Assembly: GCA_017893485.1 (NCBI GenBank)
Contig: CM030360.1
Location: 16,291,971 to 16,355,970, forward strand
Direction: 5' to 3'
Length of the DNA: 64,000 nt
Source: Hemerocallis citrina
Lineage: Eukaryota > Streptophyta > Magnoliopsida > Asparagales > Asphodelaceae
A model generated the notes under the pieces. The model worked only from the letters and a program-made list of their open reading frames with translations. It made no database searches and was not told the DNA's origin. Each line of letters begins with the position of its first letter. Position 1 is the stretch's first letter. Shown here piece by piece: positions 51,931 to 63,013 of the stretch. The position numbers and the translations under genes were made by a program.

Positions 51931-54143
51931 CTGAAGGCCTATTTGGTGAACCCCCCCTGCTCAGCAAACCGGTCCCGGGTGAGACTCTCTTCGTCTACTT
52001 GGCTGCCTCCGAGCAGACCCTAAGTGCTGTCTTAGTGAGAGAGGAGGACCGGGCCCAGAGGCCTATCTACTACGTGAGCAAGGTGCTTCGGGACGCCGAG
52101 CTCCGCTATCCGAGGATAGAGAAGATAGCCTACGCTCTGGTCATGGCAGCGAGAAAGCTTCGGCCATACTTTCAATCCCACTCAGTTGTTGTCCTCACCG
52201 ACCAACCCCTCAAGCAGATCCTCCACAAGACTGAGACCTCGGGCCGACTGATGAAGTGGTCCATCGAGCTAAGTCAGCATGACATCTCTTATCAGCCTCG
52301 GACGGTAATTAAGGCACAGGCTCTCGCCGACTTCATCGTAGAGTCCACTATCCCCGAGGTCGGCCACGTCCCGAATGGGCCCCCCATTTGGACAGTCTTC
52401 GTGGACGGATCCTCTTGTAATGAAGGAAGCGGCGCCGGAATCATACTGAACGGCCCTGACAACTTCGTTCTCCAGTACGCAATCCGCATGAACTTCAAAG
52501 CCTCGAACAACGAGGCAGAGTACGAAGCACTCATCGCCGGGCTCGGACTCGCCCGAAGTGCTGGAGCCCAATGCCTCCGGATTCACAGTGACTCCCAACT
52601 AGTCGTGAACCAGGTCTCGAGCGAATATGAGGCCCGAGACGAGCGAATGGCGAAGTACCTCGCCAAGGTCCGGGACCTCCTGAGCCGGTTCGAAGAGGCC
52701 ACCATCGAACGAGTCCCTCGGGAAGAAAACTCACAGGCTGATGCCCTCTCCAAATTGGCTTCGTCCTCACTTCAAGGTCTCGAACAGACCGTGCTGATCG
52801 AAGTCCTCTCTAAGCCGAGCATCGAAGATGAGACGCCCGCCTCGGCGGAGTCGTTACCAGTTATGCTACAAGACAATTGGATGAAGCCATTGATAGAATT
52901 CTTAAGGGATGGAGTTCTGCTCTCGGATCCCAAAGAGGCTCGCCGAGTCAGGACCCGGGCCGAGCGGTTTGTCCTGATTGAGGGTATCCTGTACAAATGC
53001 TCTTTCTCTCAGATAGACGGCCGACCGTACCTAAGGTGCCTCTCCCCGGATCAGGCCGAATATGCCCTGCAAGAGCTCCACGAAGGCATCGGAGGGGCGC
53101 ACTCAGGATTTAGGTCCTTGGCCCGAAAAGCTTTGAATTATGGGTATTTCTGGCCGACCCTCCTTCAAGACGCCGAGCGACACGTTCGGCAATGCAGTTC
53201 CTGTCAGAGACACTCTAACATCCGATGCCTCCCTCAGGCCAACCTCGCCTCCCTATCAAGTCCCATCCCCTTCGCAATGTGGGGCATGGACTTACTAAGG
53301 CCCTTCCCTCCAGCTCCGGGTCAGTTCAGGTTCTTGGTCGTAGCCATCGACTACTTTTCGAAGTGGGTCGAGGCCGAGCCCCTCGCCACTATAACCGAGA
53401 ACAAAGTGGTACAGTTCTTCTGGAAGAGCATCATATGCAGGTTCGGAGTCCCCCGTGTCCTCATAACGGACAACGGGACTCAGTTCACAGGCGCAGCGTT
53501 CCGAGCTCTATGCGACGACCTGGCCATTCAGCAGCGCTTCTCGTCCGTCTCCCATCCTCAGTCGAACGGACAGGCAGAAAATGCCAACCGGCAGATCCTC
53601 GCAGGTATCAAGAAAAGGCTCGACAAAAGTTCCAAGGGCTTATGGGTCGACCAACTCCCCAATGTCCTATGGAACTACCGCACGAGCAAACGGACCCCCA
53701 CAGGCGAGTCCCCCTTCAACCTCACCTATGGGTCCGAGGCCGTGATACCTCTTGAGGTCGGAATACCTTCCCCTCGGCTCACAGCCTATGACGAAGCACA
53801 GAATGCCAGAGACCTCAGAGCAGAATTGGACTTGATAGACGAGCTGAGGGAAAGGGCATCGATTCGGCAGCAGATCTACCGAAGAAGAGTTGAATTGGCG
53901 TACAACAGGAAGGTCCGGCCCGCCAACCTCAAACAGGGAGATTTGGTCTTGAGAAAGCTAGCTATATCCCTCCCCAGTCAGAAGAACAAGCTAGCCCCGA
54001 ACTGGGAAGGGCCGTACAGGATCACGAAAGTTGTTCGGCCAGGAACATATCGCCTTGAAGACCTGGAGGGCAGAGAGCTTCCGAGGACTTGGAATGCCGA
54101 CCACCTCCTGAAATACCAAGAAAGCGCTCCGGCGCCGCTCTGA
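51931..54143 (+). pseudogene. pol: Tat pol: two RNase H domains and integrase
   Basis: After the TAG, the old frame continues to a C7 run at 51951-51957; one lost C shifts it into the frame that stays open to 54143. Order: gypsy RNase H linked to RT (VLVREEDRAQRPIYYVSK, to about 52300); second, archaeal-type RNase H (VFVDGSSCNEGSGAG, ASNNEAEYEALIAGL, HSDSQLVVNQV, about 52390-52770); integrase with HHCC (HSGFRSLARK ... CSSCQRH) and D, D, E in MWGMDLL, ITDNGTQF and NGQAENANR (about 53080-53620); a C-terminal NYEGPY-type segment (NWEGPYRI). Protein length is complete. Confidence 0.9.
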
Positions 54144-54320
54144 GTAACATGGAGTATCGAGCCATTCCAGTCCTCCGACTTGTAACCCATTTTTCACAAA
54201 TTGTACTATGTAAAACGGTTCACCGTTAAATATCAATAAAGAAAGCTCTATTATGTTTGTGAATCTGCATGTTTTTCTCCCCTCTTATCACCTGCTTTTT
54301 ATATTGTGATTTCAACCAAT

Positions 54321-54900
54321 GGTTCGGAGTCCACGTTCGGCTCGGCCTCATCCCCTCGGTTCGTCTCCGGACGGACCAGAGGTAGACCGCCGTTCCGAAC
54401 TGCTCCCACAACCGTTGAACTACACCGATGGTTCGGAGTCCAACACTCGGCTCGACTTTACCTCCTCGGCTCGTCTCCGGACGAAACAGGGATAGATCGC
54501 CGTTCGGAATTGCTCCCACAGCCGTTGAACTATACCGATGGTTCGGAGTCCAACACTCGGCTCGACTTTACCTCCTCGGCTCGTCTCCGGACGAAACAGG
54601 GGTAGATCGCCGTTCGGAATTGCTCCCACAGCCGTTGAACTATACCGATGGTTCGGAGTCCAACACTCGGCTCGACTTTACTTCCTCGGCTCGTCTCCGG
54701 ACGAAACAGGGGTAGATCGCCATTCGGAATTGCTCCCACAGCCGTTGAACTATACCGATGGTTCGGAGTCCAACACTCGGCTCGACTTTACTTCCTCGGC
54801 TCGTCTCCGGACGAAACAGGGGTAGATCGCCGTTCGGAAATGCTCCCACAACCGATGAACTATACCAATGGTCCGGAACCCAACACTTGGCTCCCAGTCC
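54321..54900 (+). repeat. 110-bp tandem repeat array, ~5.3 units
   Basis: The landmark ggttcggagtcc recurs at 54321, 54430, 54540, 54650 and 54760, with a variant at 54870: spacing 109 or 110 bp. The central units are almost identical; the first and last are diverged. The array lies after pol and before the antisense gene. ORFs of 95-99 aa in it merely reflect a unit without stops. Tandem arrays in 3' regions of Tat/Ogre elements are known to seed satellite DNA. Confidence 0.95.
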
Positions 54901-54964
54901 CCCCAAACTCACTTCGGGCACATAATCCGAACTCTCCTAACTATTAGCCGAAGCCCGAAGGCCC

Positions 54965-55250
54965 ATGCCTTCGGTCGGCTACCGAGTAAGTGCCTTCCCG
55001 AGTTTGTAAACGGAGAAAACACACTTTCCCCTCAACTTTCGTGCACGATCTCGATCAGATGGCTCAGATCTTGCCACCTGCGCTAAACGACAAGATAACG
55101 TTTTCTTGGGAACTGAGCCGCCTCGAGATTCGCGCCTACGTTCGACGGCTCAGATCTTACCACCTGCTCTAACGACAAAAAAGCACTTTCTTGGGGACAG
55201 AGCCGCCTAGGAATTCGTACCGTACCGTGTCAGAGTCGCTAAACGATAAA
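54965..55250 (+). repeat. Copy of a ~200-bp dispersed module (copy 1)
   Basis: The module has ccgag[c/t]aagtgccttcccga, then aaacggagaaaa, then a [c/t]taaacgacaagata segment. It recurs at about 59877-60075, 61108-61320, 61335-61520 and 61565-61700, always on the + strand in the same order. Here the end is duplicated once more. Confidence 0.75.
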
Positions 55251-55379
55251 ATACCGTACTCGTTGGAACACGGTCGGTTCTACACTCTCGACGAAGAAAA
55301 TAACGTGCTCGGCTCAAAGACCTCGGCACGACCAACACAGTTATAAACAAGACAAATATGCAAAGCAATGGAAGGAAAT

Positions 55380-55385
55380 TTTATT
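55380..55385 (-). terminator. Poly(A) signal AATAAA for the antisense transcript
   Basis: The minus strand reads AATAAA 85 bases after the last antisense stop codon (55470), the right distance for a plant 3' end signal. Confidence 0.6.
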
Positions 55386-55469
55386 AATGGTCGGCGCATA
55401 ATACAAAACATTCCATTACAAAGTGTTGGCAAACAAAACACACAACGCCCGACCTACTACACATGTCTC

Positions 55470-55891
55470 TCATATAGAAACATCCTCACTAGACTGTTCG
55501 TCCTCCTCGGCTGGCAGCTCCCCTGCGCCCCCCCGGAGCTTCGCCATCACAGCCTGCAAGTGCCGAATCTCCGAGAGCAAGTCATCCTGCTCGGCTATAA
55601 TCTTCGACTGGTTGTGCCGAATGCATTTAACCCGAAGAGCGTTGCTGAATGCGGTCTGCGAGTCTTCATCCCCTCCTACGGGGCTCAGCTCGACGATCCT
55701 ATTCTCCAAGCGTTGGATCTCGGCTTCCCGGAGATCGAGGACAGACGAAAGGTGGGCCCGCTCACTCTCAGCCCGGCGTAACTTCAGATCGGCGCTCCTA
55801 GGGCTCAGAACCACCGTCCCAGAAGTGGCCTCGGATTCGGAGTCATCATTCGAACGCTCGGAATCCGAGCCATGGATCGTCACCACGAGCT
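55470..55891 (-). CDS. Antisense gene, last exon (coiled-coil protein)
   Basis: After a cctttcag acceptor at about 55892 the minus strand is open to a stop at 55470. It begins LVVTIHGSDSERS and is predicted by eye to be acidic and helical (RLENRIVEL, QDDLLSEIRHLQ). The ORF extending upstream through the acceptor is intronic. It may be the end of the gene starting at 59513, or a separate module. Confidence 0.55.
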
Positions 55892-56056
55892 GAAAGGAAG
55901 GGAAAACGGATAACACAATTTCAATACACTGCCGAAGTCTAACACTTGAAAATTTTCCAAAAAGATTCGCATTCAGACATAATAGTGTTACAGACAGCCG
56001 AACCGACCCCATAATTAGGTTCTTACAACAACCAACAAAAATGGAAAACGACATGA

Positions 56057-56898
56057 TCAGGGCCTTTTCGGAAGGGGAATGCTTCGGTTTAGAGAAACGC
56101 GAGGACGACGAGGCCTGCCCTCCGAGCTCGACCCTAAACCAACGAAGCGCGATCCCCCTTCACTGCTGGTCCTAACAGCGGCGCCGACCGAAGCCCCGCT
56201 CGACGAAACAGCCGCGCTGCTCTGAGCATCGGTCGGACTCCGCCTGGTCATAGGCGAGCGCGTCGCAAGTTCGTAAAACGTAATCCCCCTCTCGCTCTCC
56301 TCGCGAGTGCACGACGTGCTGCGAACATTAGCTCTCTCCGGCACGGGCTTGAGCGACGCGACCTCCTCCTCCAGTTCGATAATTCTATCCCTCAAGACGT
56401 CGTCCTTCGCCAACTTCTTCGGTCGAGGGGCCCTCAACGAACCCGAGGCGTTGGCACTATCGGTCGCAAGTCGTCGGTAATGGGTGACCTCGATCCCCCT
56501 ATCTATCGTGATCCTTCTGAGCCTGTCGACTTCGGCCGATAGCCTCTTGCGCTCGGTTGACGCTTTCTCCAGTTCGGAAGTCAGCTTCTCTCCCTCCGCC
56601 GAACATTCTTTCTCCGCTAACTCCAAGTATTGGACCTCAGCCAAAAGGTCGTCATTCTTCTGCTCGGCGGCAGTGAGCTCTCTACGGAGACTCTCGACTT
56701 CGCCTTCAGGACAAGAAGCTGGGGGGTGCTTCCGCAGTTGCCACAGCTCGCGGCAGTACCTCCGCAGGGCTGCCTTCGTCTCCTCCAGCCTGCCGAGCAG
56801 GAGAAATCGATTATACCGGCTTTGAAAGAGCTCGCCCTTCGTTTTCACCAGCTCCTTCCGAAGGTATACAACCTCCGTAATCGGACCAAACTTCACCT
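56057..56898 (-). CDS. Antisense gene, coiled-coil exon
   Basis: An acceptor (ccacttttcag) near 56899 opens a frame reading VKFGPITEVVYLRKEL, then long helical heptad-like sequence (RRELTAAEQKNDDLLAEVQ, EKASTERKRLSAEVDRLRR) and a Ser/Arg-rich C-terminus to a stop at 56057. No stop interrupts it. It is on the strand opposite gag-pol. Function unknown; coiled-coil antisense products are known in Tat elements. Confidence 0.6.
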
Positions 56899-57101
56899 GA
56901 AAAGTGGAGATAAATCCGATGGGACATCTACAACTAGTCACACACAAATCCGAGGCTCGACACTTGAACAAATTTTGGCCAGACAAAACATTTTTTCATT
57001 CAAGTTCAAAGAGAAAGTTCTACAACAGCGGTGGCCAGTCCGCAGTTAGGCTTACAAAAAAAAAAAAGAAAAAAAGACAAAAAAGAAAAAAGACAACCGA
57101 G

Positions 57102-57828
57102 TCAGGGGTCGACCTTTTTGTCGTTCGGGTCCGTCGACCCCCCGGCCTTGTCCTCGCCATCGCCCTCGTCTCCGCCTTCGCTCCTGCTCTCCTCCTCGGA
57201 GTCGTCCTCCTCCTCGTCCTCGGCCTCGGCCTCCCATGGGTCTCCGACGGGTTCCGTCTCCCCCTCAGGATCGAGCAACCCCTCGGGGACACCCTCCTCC
57301 CCTTCCACGGGGTCGTAAAAGTTGTAGGAGGACGTGTCGAAGCCCGGGTTCTTGGCGGCTACATGTTGCAAGGCTCGACCATAGGCATCCACCATGTTTT
57401 GGAGCATGTGCTGCGCGGCCTCCTCCTGCACGGCCTTCTTCACCTTCTTCACCTTCCTGAGGTGTTTGGCCTTGATCTTCTCGGCCCTCTTCCGAGCCTT
57501 CTCCGCTTCCGACCGAGCCTTGGCCAGCTCCTCCTTCAGCTCGGCTGCCTCCTTCAACGATGCCTCGAGCTTGGCCGTCGTATCCTTCAGCTCGGCCGCC
57601 TCCTTCTCCGAGGCCTCAAGCTTGGCCGCCGTGTCCTTCGACAGCTGAATGGCGTCGGCCAGCTGCTTCTCCAACCCCCCCACTTCGGTAGCCCTCTTCG
57701 TCGAGAGAAGCAGCTCGGCATCAAGCTGCTTCGCGACCTTGACGCGCTCTGCCCTCTCCCGCTCCTTCTCCTGCTCCTTGTTCGCCAACTCCTCGACCAG
57801 GAAATTGAAGTGGCAGAGGATCTGAAAG
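57102..57828 (-). CDS. Antisense gene, third exon (Lys/Glu/Ala coiled coil, acidic tail)
   Basis: The exon follows a ctctttcag acceptor at about 57829 and starts ILCHFNFLVEELANKEQEKE. Helical repeats follow (TAAKLEASEKEAAELKD twice in variant form), then an acidic tail and a TGA at 57102-57104. It is open throughout. Confidence 0.65.
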
Positions 57829-57920
57829 AGAACAACACGTTAAAATCCGAATCCAAGAACTTGGAGAAATTCTAAGGAAGAAATTTGGATGAAGAAGAGC
57901 TCGGCCTACTTACCGACATG

Positions 57921-58458
57921 GTATTCCGGGCAATCTGCATCACGGCATCCCCTGCCATTCCGGCCTTCAGAGTCGCTCGATCCTTCGGGGTCGGCAGGTG
58001 CCTCACCGCCTCCATGCAGATGTTCCCGTCGCCCAAGAAGCCATCGACGTTCATCACCTGCCAGTCGGGGACGAAGATCTGCTTATGACACTCGGTCAAG
58101 ATCTTCTCCACATCGGCAGTGAGGGGCGAAACATGGAGGGACAGCGCATCCTTCACCCCAAACACGCTGCTTGACGAACCGGGAGCATCCGCCTTCGGGG
58201 TCGGCGCAGGTGCATCCGAGGCAGGGGGATCGGAGACCACGACTCCCCCCCGCTCGGGGACCACGACCTTCGTCGGAGAGACGAGGACCTCGATCTCCCC
58301 CTCCTTGAGGACCGCGACCTTCGGTTGGTCGGCAGCCTTCACGACCTAGGGCTTCTTCGAAGCTCGGCTGTCCTGAGGCACTGCCGACGGCCTCTTCTTC
58401 TTCTCCTGCTCTGACCTGCCCTTCGCCACCAGAGCCTTGTAATCAAGCTTCATCGTCT
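57921..58458 (-). pseudogene. Antisense gene, second exon
   Basis: The acceptor ttttgcag lies at about 58459. The exon reads TMKLDYKALVAKGRSEQEKK, continues through an in-frame TAG at 58346-58348, and ends before a GTAAGT donor near 57920 (QIARNTMS). The middle is Pro/Ala/Ser-rich. Confidence 0.65.
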
Positions 58459-58523
58459 CTGCAAAAGCCAAATGAAAAAACTTAGAAAAATTTTCATGAA
58501 CTTTAAACAAAGAGTATAAATAC

Positions 58524-59513
58524 CAGAAGCGTACGAGGGTCGATCGGACTGAGACCCCCACGGAACAGATGCTCCTCCGTAATATCTTTCTAGCTTAGTG
58601 CTGGCAGGGTGAGGAGCTTCTTCTGGACCTCCGCCTCCTCAGCACTCAGCGGCGCCTCTCTCTTGGTCCGCTTGGGCAGACCTTCCTTCGCCCAAACCGT
58701 CGGTATCACCCATGGCGTCAGGGCTCGGACGAGGAAGTACTTCTCCTTCCAATGTTTGATCGAGTCCGGGTTCTCGATCAACTTAACTCCCGTCCGAGGA
58801 GAAAGAAAAAACCTCTGCTCGTCCCGCCTTGGCTGGCAAGGTCGGAAGAGACTCCGAAAGAGGAACATATTCGGCTTGGCGCCGACCTCTTAGCATCGGA
58901 GGACGAACGCCACGACGTGCCTCCATGTGTTCGGCATCAGTTGGGCGGGACTCAAACCGTACCAGACCAGGACTTCAACCACGAACGGGTGGAGGGGAAA
59001 GTGGAGTCCGGCAATAAGGGAGTCGACCGGAAAGACGCACACGTCCGACGAGGACTTTGTGTTGGCTCGGAATCCCGGCCCAGGGAGGAGCAGTACATAC
59101 TCAAGCGGGATCCGGAAACCCTCTCGGATCAGACGAAGATCGGTCTCGGTAAGAGTCGAGATCCTATGGTCCACCTCGGACAGCTCCCTAGGCTCGTTCT
59201 CCTCCACCAGCTTAGCCGTACCTTGGGTTACTCTCTCCAAGGTATCCTCGACGTAGTCCCGGACGCCTCCCACGCTCGACAGGGCGATAGGCTGCCGACC
59301 GAACGCCCCCGCTCTCTTCGGCGTTTCCACTATCGTGACCACGCCTTTACCCTTTCGGGACTCCGCCACGACTTCCTCGGGTAGCTCGGCCACTTCGCCC
59401 TCTTTGTCCGGACGAACGACGTCCTGCTCACTCGGCTCAACAACTCCCTTCCCTTTATCCCCTCGGCCAACGGCTTGCTCCGAGGCGGGGGTCTCATCCG
59501 AAATCTTAACCAT
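58524..59513 (-). pseudogene. Antisense gene, first exon: 'putative gypsy type transposon' domain
   Basis: The ATG at 59511-59513 gives MVKISDETPASEQ. The C-terminal half holds LHFPLHPFVVEVLVWYGLSP and QLMPNTWRHVVAF, the core of the domain named 'putative gypsy type transposon' (Transposase_28), known from antisense ORFs of Tat elements. Two in-frame stops (58890-58892 TAA, 58590-58592 TAG) interrupt it, but homology continues through both. A GT donor (ctg|gtattt) is at 58523. Role unknown. Confidence 0.75.
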
Positions 59514-59704
59514 TTTTCCTAAAAGAGAAGGGAAAGAGACTGACCTTGAAGTGACAGGTGCGGTCGGAAAGTTCGCCGGAAACAAGGAACGCTACCGCGA
59601 TAGCTAGCAACGCCACCAGAGAACTAAAGACTTCGAAGCAAAGTAAAAACTGAAGAGAGAGAGTAAAAGTGAAAAGTGAGACTTGGTCTAAGGGGGGGTG
59701 AAGA

Positions 59705-59710
59705 TTTATA
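59705..59710 (-). promoter_or_regulatory. TATA box for the antisense gene
   Basis: The minus strand reads CTATAAATC about 195 bases upstream of the antisense ATG at 59513. Together with splice sites and poly(A) signal it suggests an independent transcription unit. Confidence 0.6.
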
Positions 59711-59876
59711 GTAAAAATGGAACGTCCCTTGGACTTCCAAACGAAAGTTTGCGACTTTTGGGCTGCTCTCGAAACGTCGCGAAGGCCCATCACCACTATC
59801 TCCATCACCAAGTCAACCAGCTCGGCTCCAGGGGATCTGAATCCGAGCTACAAGAAATCCGAACGTGTCTGCAACA

Positions 59877-62055
59877 GGGCCCTCGGTCGGCCACCGAGCA
59901 AGTGCCTTCCCGAGCCTGCAAACGGAGAAAACACACTTTCTCCTCAACTTCCGTGCCTGATCCCGATCAGACGGCCCAGATCTCGCCGAGAGCACTAAAC
60001 GACAAGATAGTGTTTTCTGGAGAAATGTGCCCGTCTTGAGATGCGCGCCATCATCCAACGGCTCAGGGTGCGCCACGTCGCTCGGACGATTGAACCCTCA
60101 GACGCTCCACCTATGTCTAGAGGAACCAGGAAAAATTTCGATTCAAAGTTTTAAGGCACCGCCCTCGGCGAGCACCCCCCAGGACCCGTGTCTCAGTCGG
60201 TATTCTGCCGACCCACGGGCCCCGGTCAAAAACAGATCGGCACTCCCCCCATCTCTAACTCCTCCGGGCTGACATCCATCAGAAGCCATCAGCCCGGAAG
60301 GAAGACAGAGATGGGAGGGGGCCCATCAACACTCAGAGATCAGGAGAAGCGCACCATTCCGAGCTAGTTGGTGGCAACTGGAAGGCTCGGCTCGTCAGAG
60401 GACTCTGACAACAGCGCCTTCACAGTTGCCAACAACGAGCTCGGACGGTCCGGAAGCCCGAGCCACGACTCATGGTGGAGAAGCGCACCATTCTGAGCTA
60501 GTTGGTTGCAACTGGAAGGCTCGGCTTGTCAGAGGACTCTGGCAACAGCGCCTTCACAGTTGCAAGCAACGAGCTCAGATGGTCCGGAACAAGGATTCGG
60601 ACATGGATCATCACCTCTTCCACCAGGATCTCCGCCTACCTTGACACCCACTTCGGAGCAACCAAAGAAGGCCGAAGATCTTGGTGGAAGAACGACCACC
60701 CGTCCTTCCGAAGTAACTCATCCCTCGGGTCCAGACTACGGTCGTCACCACTACTGCCTCGTTCCCCTCCCCCCCCGCTCCTGACATCCACTTTGGGACC
60801 GTCAGGAACAGAGGGAAAACCAGGCAGAAGAGCAACCACCCCTCCGGACCTCAAGAGAGAAGCTACCCAAGGCAGACACCACCGAGGTCTAAAACTCAAC
60901 ATTGCTGCGACTGAAATGACAAAGGGAGTGGAGTACTTATAGCCTGCCTCCAAGAACCAGCCATTATGACCCTCGGAAGTTGAAACGCCGCGCATTAATT
61001 AAGGGAGTTATCCTTAATGACCTTGGGGAGGCGGAACGCCGCGCAAGTCCCGAAGCACCATTAATACCCTTGGGAATAGAGTCATCTCGGATTGCCAAAA
61101 CCACAGGCCCTCGGTCGGCCACCGAGCAAGTGCCTTCCCGAGCGTGTAAACGGGGAAAACTCACTTTCCCCTCAACTTTCGCGCCTGATCTCGATCAGAC
61201 GGCCCAGATCTCGCCGAGAGCACTAAACGACAAGATAGTGTTTTCTTGGGAGTTGCGCCCGTCTCGAGATGCGTGCCAACATCCAACAGCTCAGATAGCG
61301 CCACGTCGCTCGGACGACCGAAGCCACACTTCCTCGGTCGGCTTCCGAGCAAGTGCCTTCCCGAGCTGGTAAACGGAGAAAAAAAGACACCGAGCTACTT
61401 AGACCGTTGGATCTCTCCGAAATTTGTGCTCCCAATGATGAACGGCCCAGATTGCGCCACGTGCGCTAAAAGACAAGATAGCGTTTTCTTGGGAACCGCG
61501 CCGGTCTCGAGATGCGCACCAACATCCGACAGCTCTGATAGCGCCACGTCGCTCGGCCTGCCGAACCCCCTACCTCCGGTCGGCAGCTGAGCAAGCGCCT
61601 TTCCGAGCTCGTAAACGGAGAAAAACGCTGCCGAGCGGTAACAGCCGTCAGATCTTTCCAAAATTTGTGCTCGTCCATGATCAACGGTTCAGATCGAGCC
61701 ACGTCATCAATCGGTATTTAAATCATTTTTTATTTATTTAAATCGTTTTATTTATTTAAAAATTGCAAAAAAATTGCTAAAAATTCGGAAAAATTAACTA
61801 AAAATTCTGGAAAATAATTGGAAATTTGGGGGCCCATTTTCGAACCCCTTAACGAACAATTACTGCCTGGAATGTACTGTTAAAGGCCCCCGAACGATTA
61901 GTGAATACGTCGCAAAATTAAATAAATACCCCCTTCAAAAAGTTACCTCAATACCCCCTTCGAGATTCAAAATCCTCCATTCGGACACCGATACAACTCC
62001 ACCAGCCACTAAAACAGTTAAACTACTCCTCAAAGTCTGATCACACTCAGTCTTT
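59877..62055 (+). other. 3' non-coding region of the Tat element with repeated modules
   Basis: There is no convincing ORF. Four further copies of the ~200-bp module described at 54965 lie at about 59877-60075, 61108-61320, 61335-61520 and 61565-61700. The remainder (61700-62055) is AT-rich, leading into the polypurine tract. Confidence 0.7.
60348..60596 (+). repeat. Tandem duplication of ~128 bp in the Tat 3' region
   Basis: A unit with gcgcaccatt[c/t][c/t]gagctagtt and ccttcacagttgc occurs at about 60348-60475 and 60481-60596, with few differences. No gene is visible; ORFs here are spurious. Confidence 0.8.
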
Positions 62056-62071
62056 AGGAGTGGGGGGCTCG
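62056..62071 (+). promoter_or_regulatory. Polypurine tract of the Tat element
   Basis: Aggagtggggggctcg lies directly before the 3' LTR. Confidence 0.75.
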
Positions 62072-62662
62072 TGATATGGCTAAAAATGGGGTTAAATCGG
62101 AGCCGTCCAGATTGGGCACGAATCTTGATGCTCGGGGGTAAAATGGTAATTTCATATTCAAGTGGATCCAAGGCGGATACTGAATCTTCTTCTCACAGAT
62201 CCAACAACCCGCGAACGGATCCACACCTGTTGGGTTCGGGTCCCGACCCAGGGCGAACCCAAATCAACAAGGGGCAAATCAGGATCCCTGATTTAGCCAA
62301 ATCAACAGTCCTGATTTGCTCCCACCGGGAATCATGGGCTAATTTCCCGAAACAGAATGGGAGGATTTTCCTCCTTGCTGTTAAGCAGGAAATCAGGCCC
62401 CTAACGGCTCCACAGGCGACTATAAATACAACCCCTCTACCACCATAACCAGGTTAATCACTTTTTCACCACTTAAGCTCTTTCTTAATCTTTTTCTGAT
62501 TACTGACAAGAGCGTCGGAGGGTGCGTCGCCGGAATCAATCCCGGTGTCTCGCACTTCCTTGCAGGTTGCGGCAGGAGCAAGAAGGCCGAGTCAACTGTT
62601 CAGGTTTTTCTCGGACTCACAAATTCTATCTGTTTACCCCCACACCGAAATCAGCGGTAACA
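62072..62662 (+). repeat. 3' LTR of the Tat element
   Basis: This 591-bp LTR is identical in length to the 5' copy. The three differences I found are all C/T transitions (near 62155, 62379 and 62540). Confidence 0.93.
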
Positions 62663-62702
62663 GTAACTCTTGCTAAATTCCCGTAATGTTACTCATTTGC
62701 AG

Positions 62703-62786
62703 GATGACAGCTAAATGCCTCGGGTGATCAGACGGTGGGTTATAAATGTTTTTTTCAATCCAAATGTGTAATGGTTCTAGGAGGAC
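62703..62786 (+). pseudogene. CDT2: CDT2-like exon with frameshift (ASGDQTV)
   Basis: Opened by tttgcag at 62702, it starts DDS, then changes frame to NASGDQTVGYKC and ends near KCVMVLGG, matching the CDT2 block around TASGDQT and its GVLMGHT end. An in-frame TAA sits at the frame change. The donor site is not clear. Confidence 0.7.
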
Positions 62787-62809
62787 TATGTCAGAAACAT
62801 TGATGCAAA

Positions 62810-62811
<2 letters not shown>

Positions 62812-62862
<51 letters not shown>
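62812..62862. repeat. (AT)n microsatellite
   Basis: About 25 uninterrupted AT dinucleotides lie just after the degenerate exon. Confidence 0.95.
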
Positions 62863-62866
<4 letters not shown>

Positions 62867-63013
62867 CCTTCAGGAAATTGATTTTAAAAAGATTGCAACT
62901 TTTTAATGTTTTGTTTTGCACGATGAGGTTTCTCAGTAATGACTTTGAATGATTAACCTACCAGATAAAAATATGGAATGCCGAGAGAAGAAAATGCATT
63001 GGGGTTTTAACAG

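Larger units (their letters stand above)
47747..62662 (+). mobile_element. Tat-type Ty3/gypsy element with antisense gene, TSD gtaac
   Basis: This 14.9-kb element has 591-bp LTRs (47747-48337, 62072-62662) that differ at three positions by my reading, and a perfect TSD gtaac at 47742-47746 and 62663-62667. It has a primer site, a gag-pol gene with protease, RT, two RNase H domains and integrase, a 110-bp tandem array, an antisense spliced gene and a polypurine tract. Two successive RNase H domains (the second archaeal-type) and a long 3' region with antisense ORFs mark the Tat lineage (Grande, Retand, Ogre relatives). It lies in intron 3 of the CDT2-like gene. Confidence 0.93.

Noticed and set aside
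54306..54947. Several 95-99 aa ORFs on both strands
   Set aside because: All lie in the 110-bp tandem array and repeat the same peptide; they reflect a repeat unit without stops.
56904..57875. Plus-strand ORF of 323 aa
   Set aside because: It is Leu/Gly-rich antisense of the coiled-coil exon (57102-57828), whose splice sites and composition support the minus strand.
62673..62952. ORFs on both strands with IYIYIY repeats
   Set aside because: They are translations of the AT microsatellite at 62812-62862.
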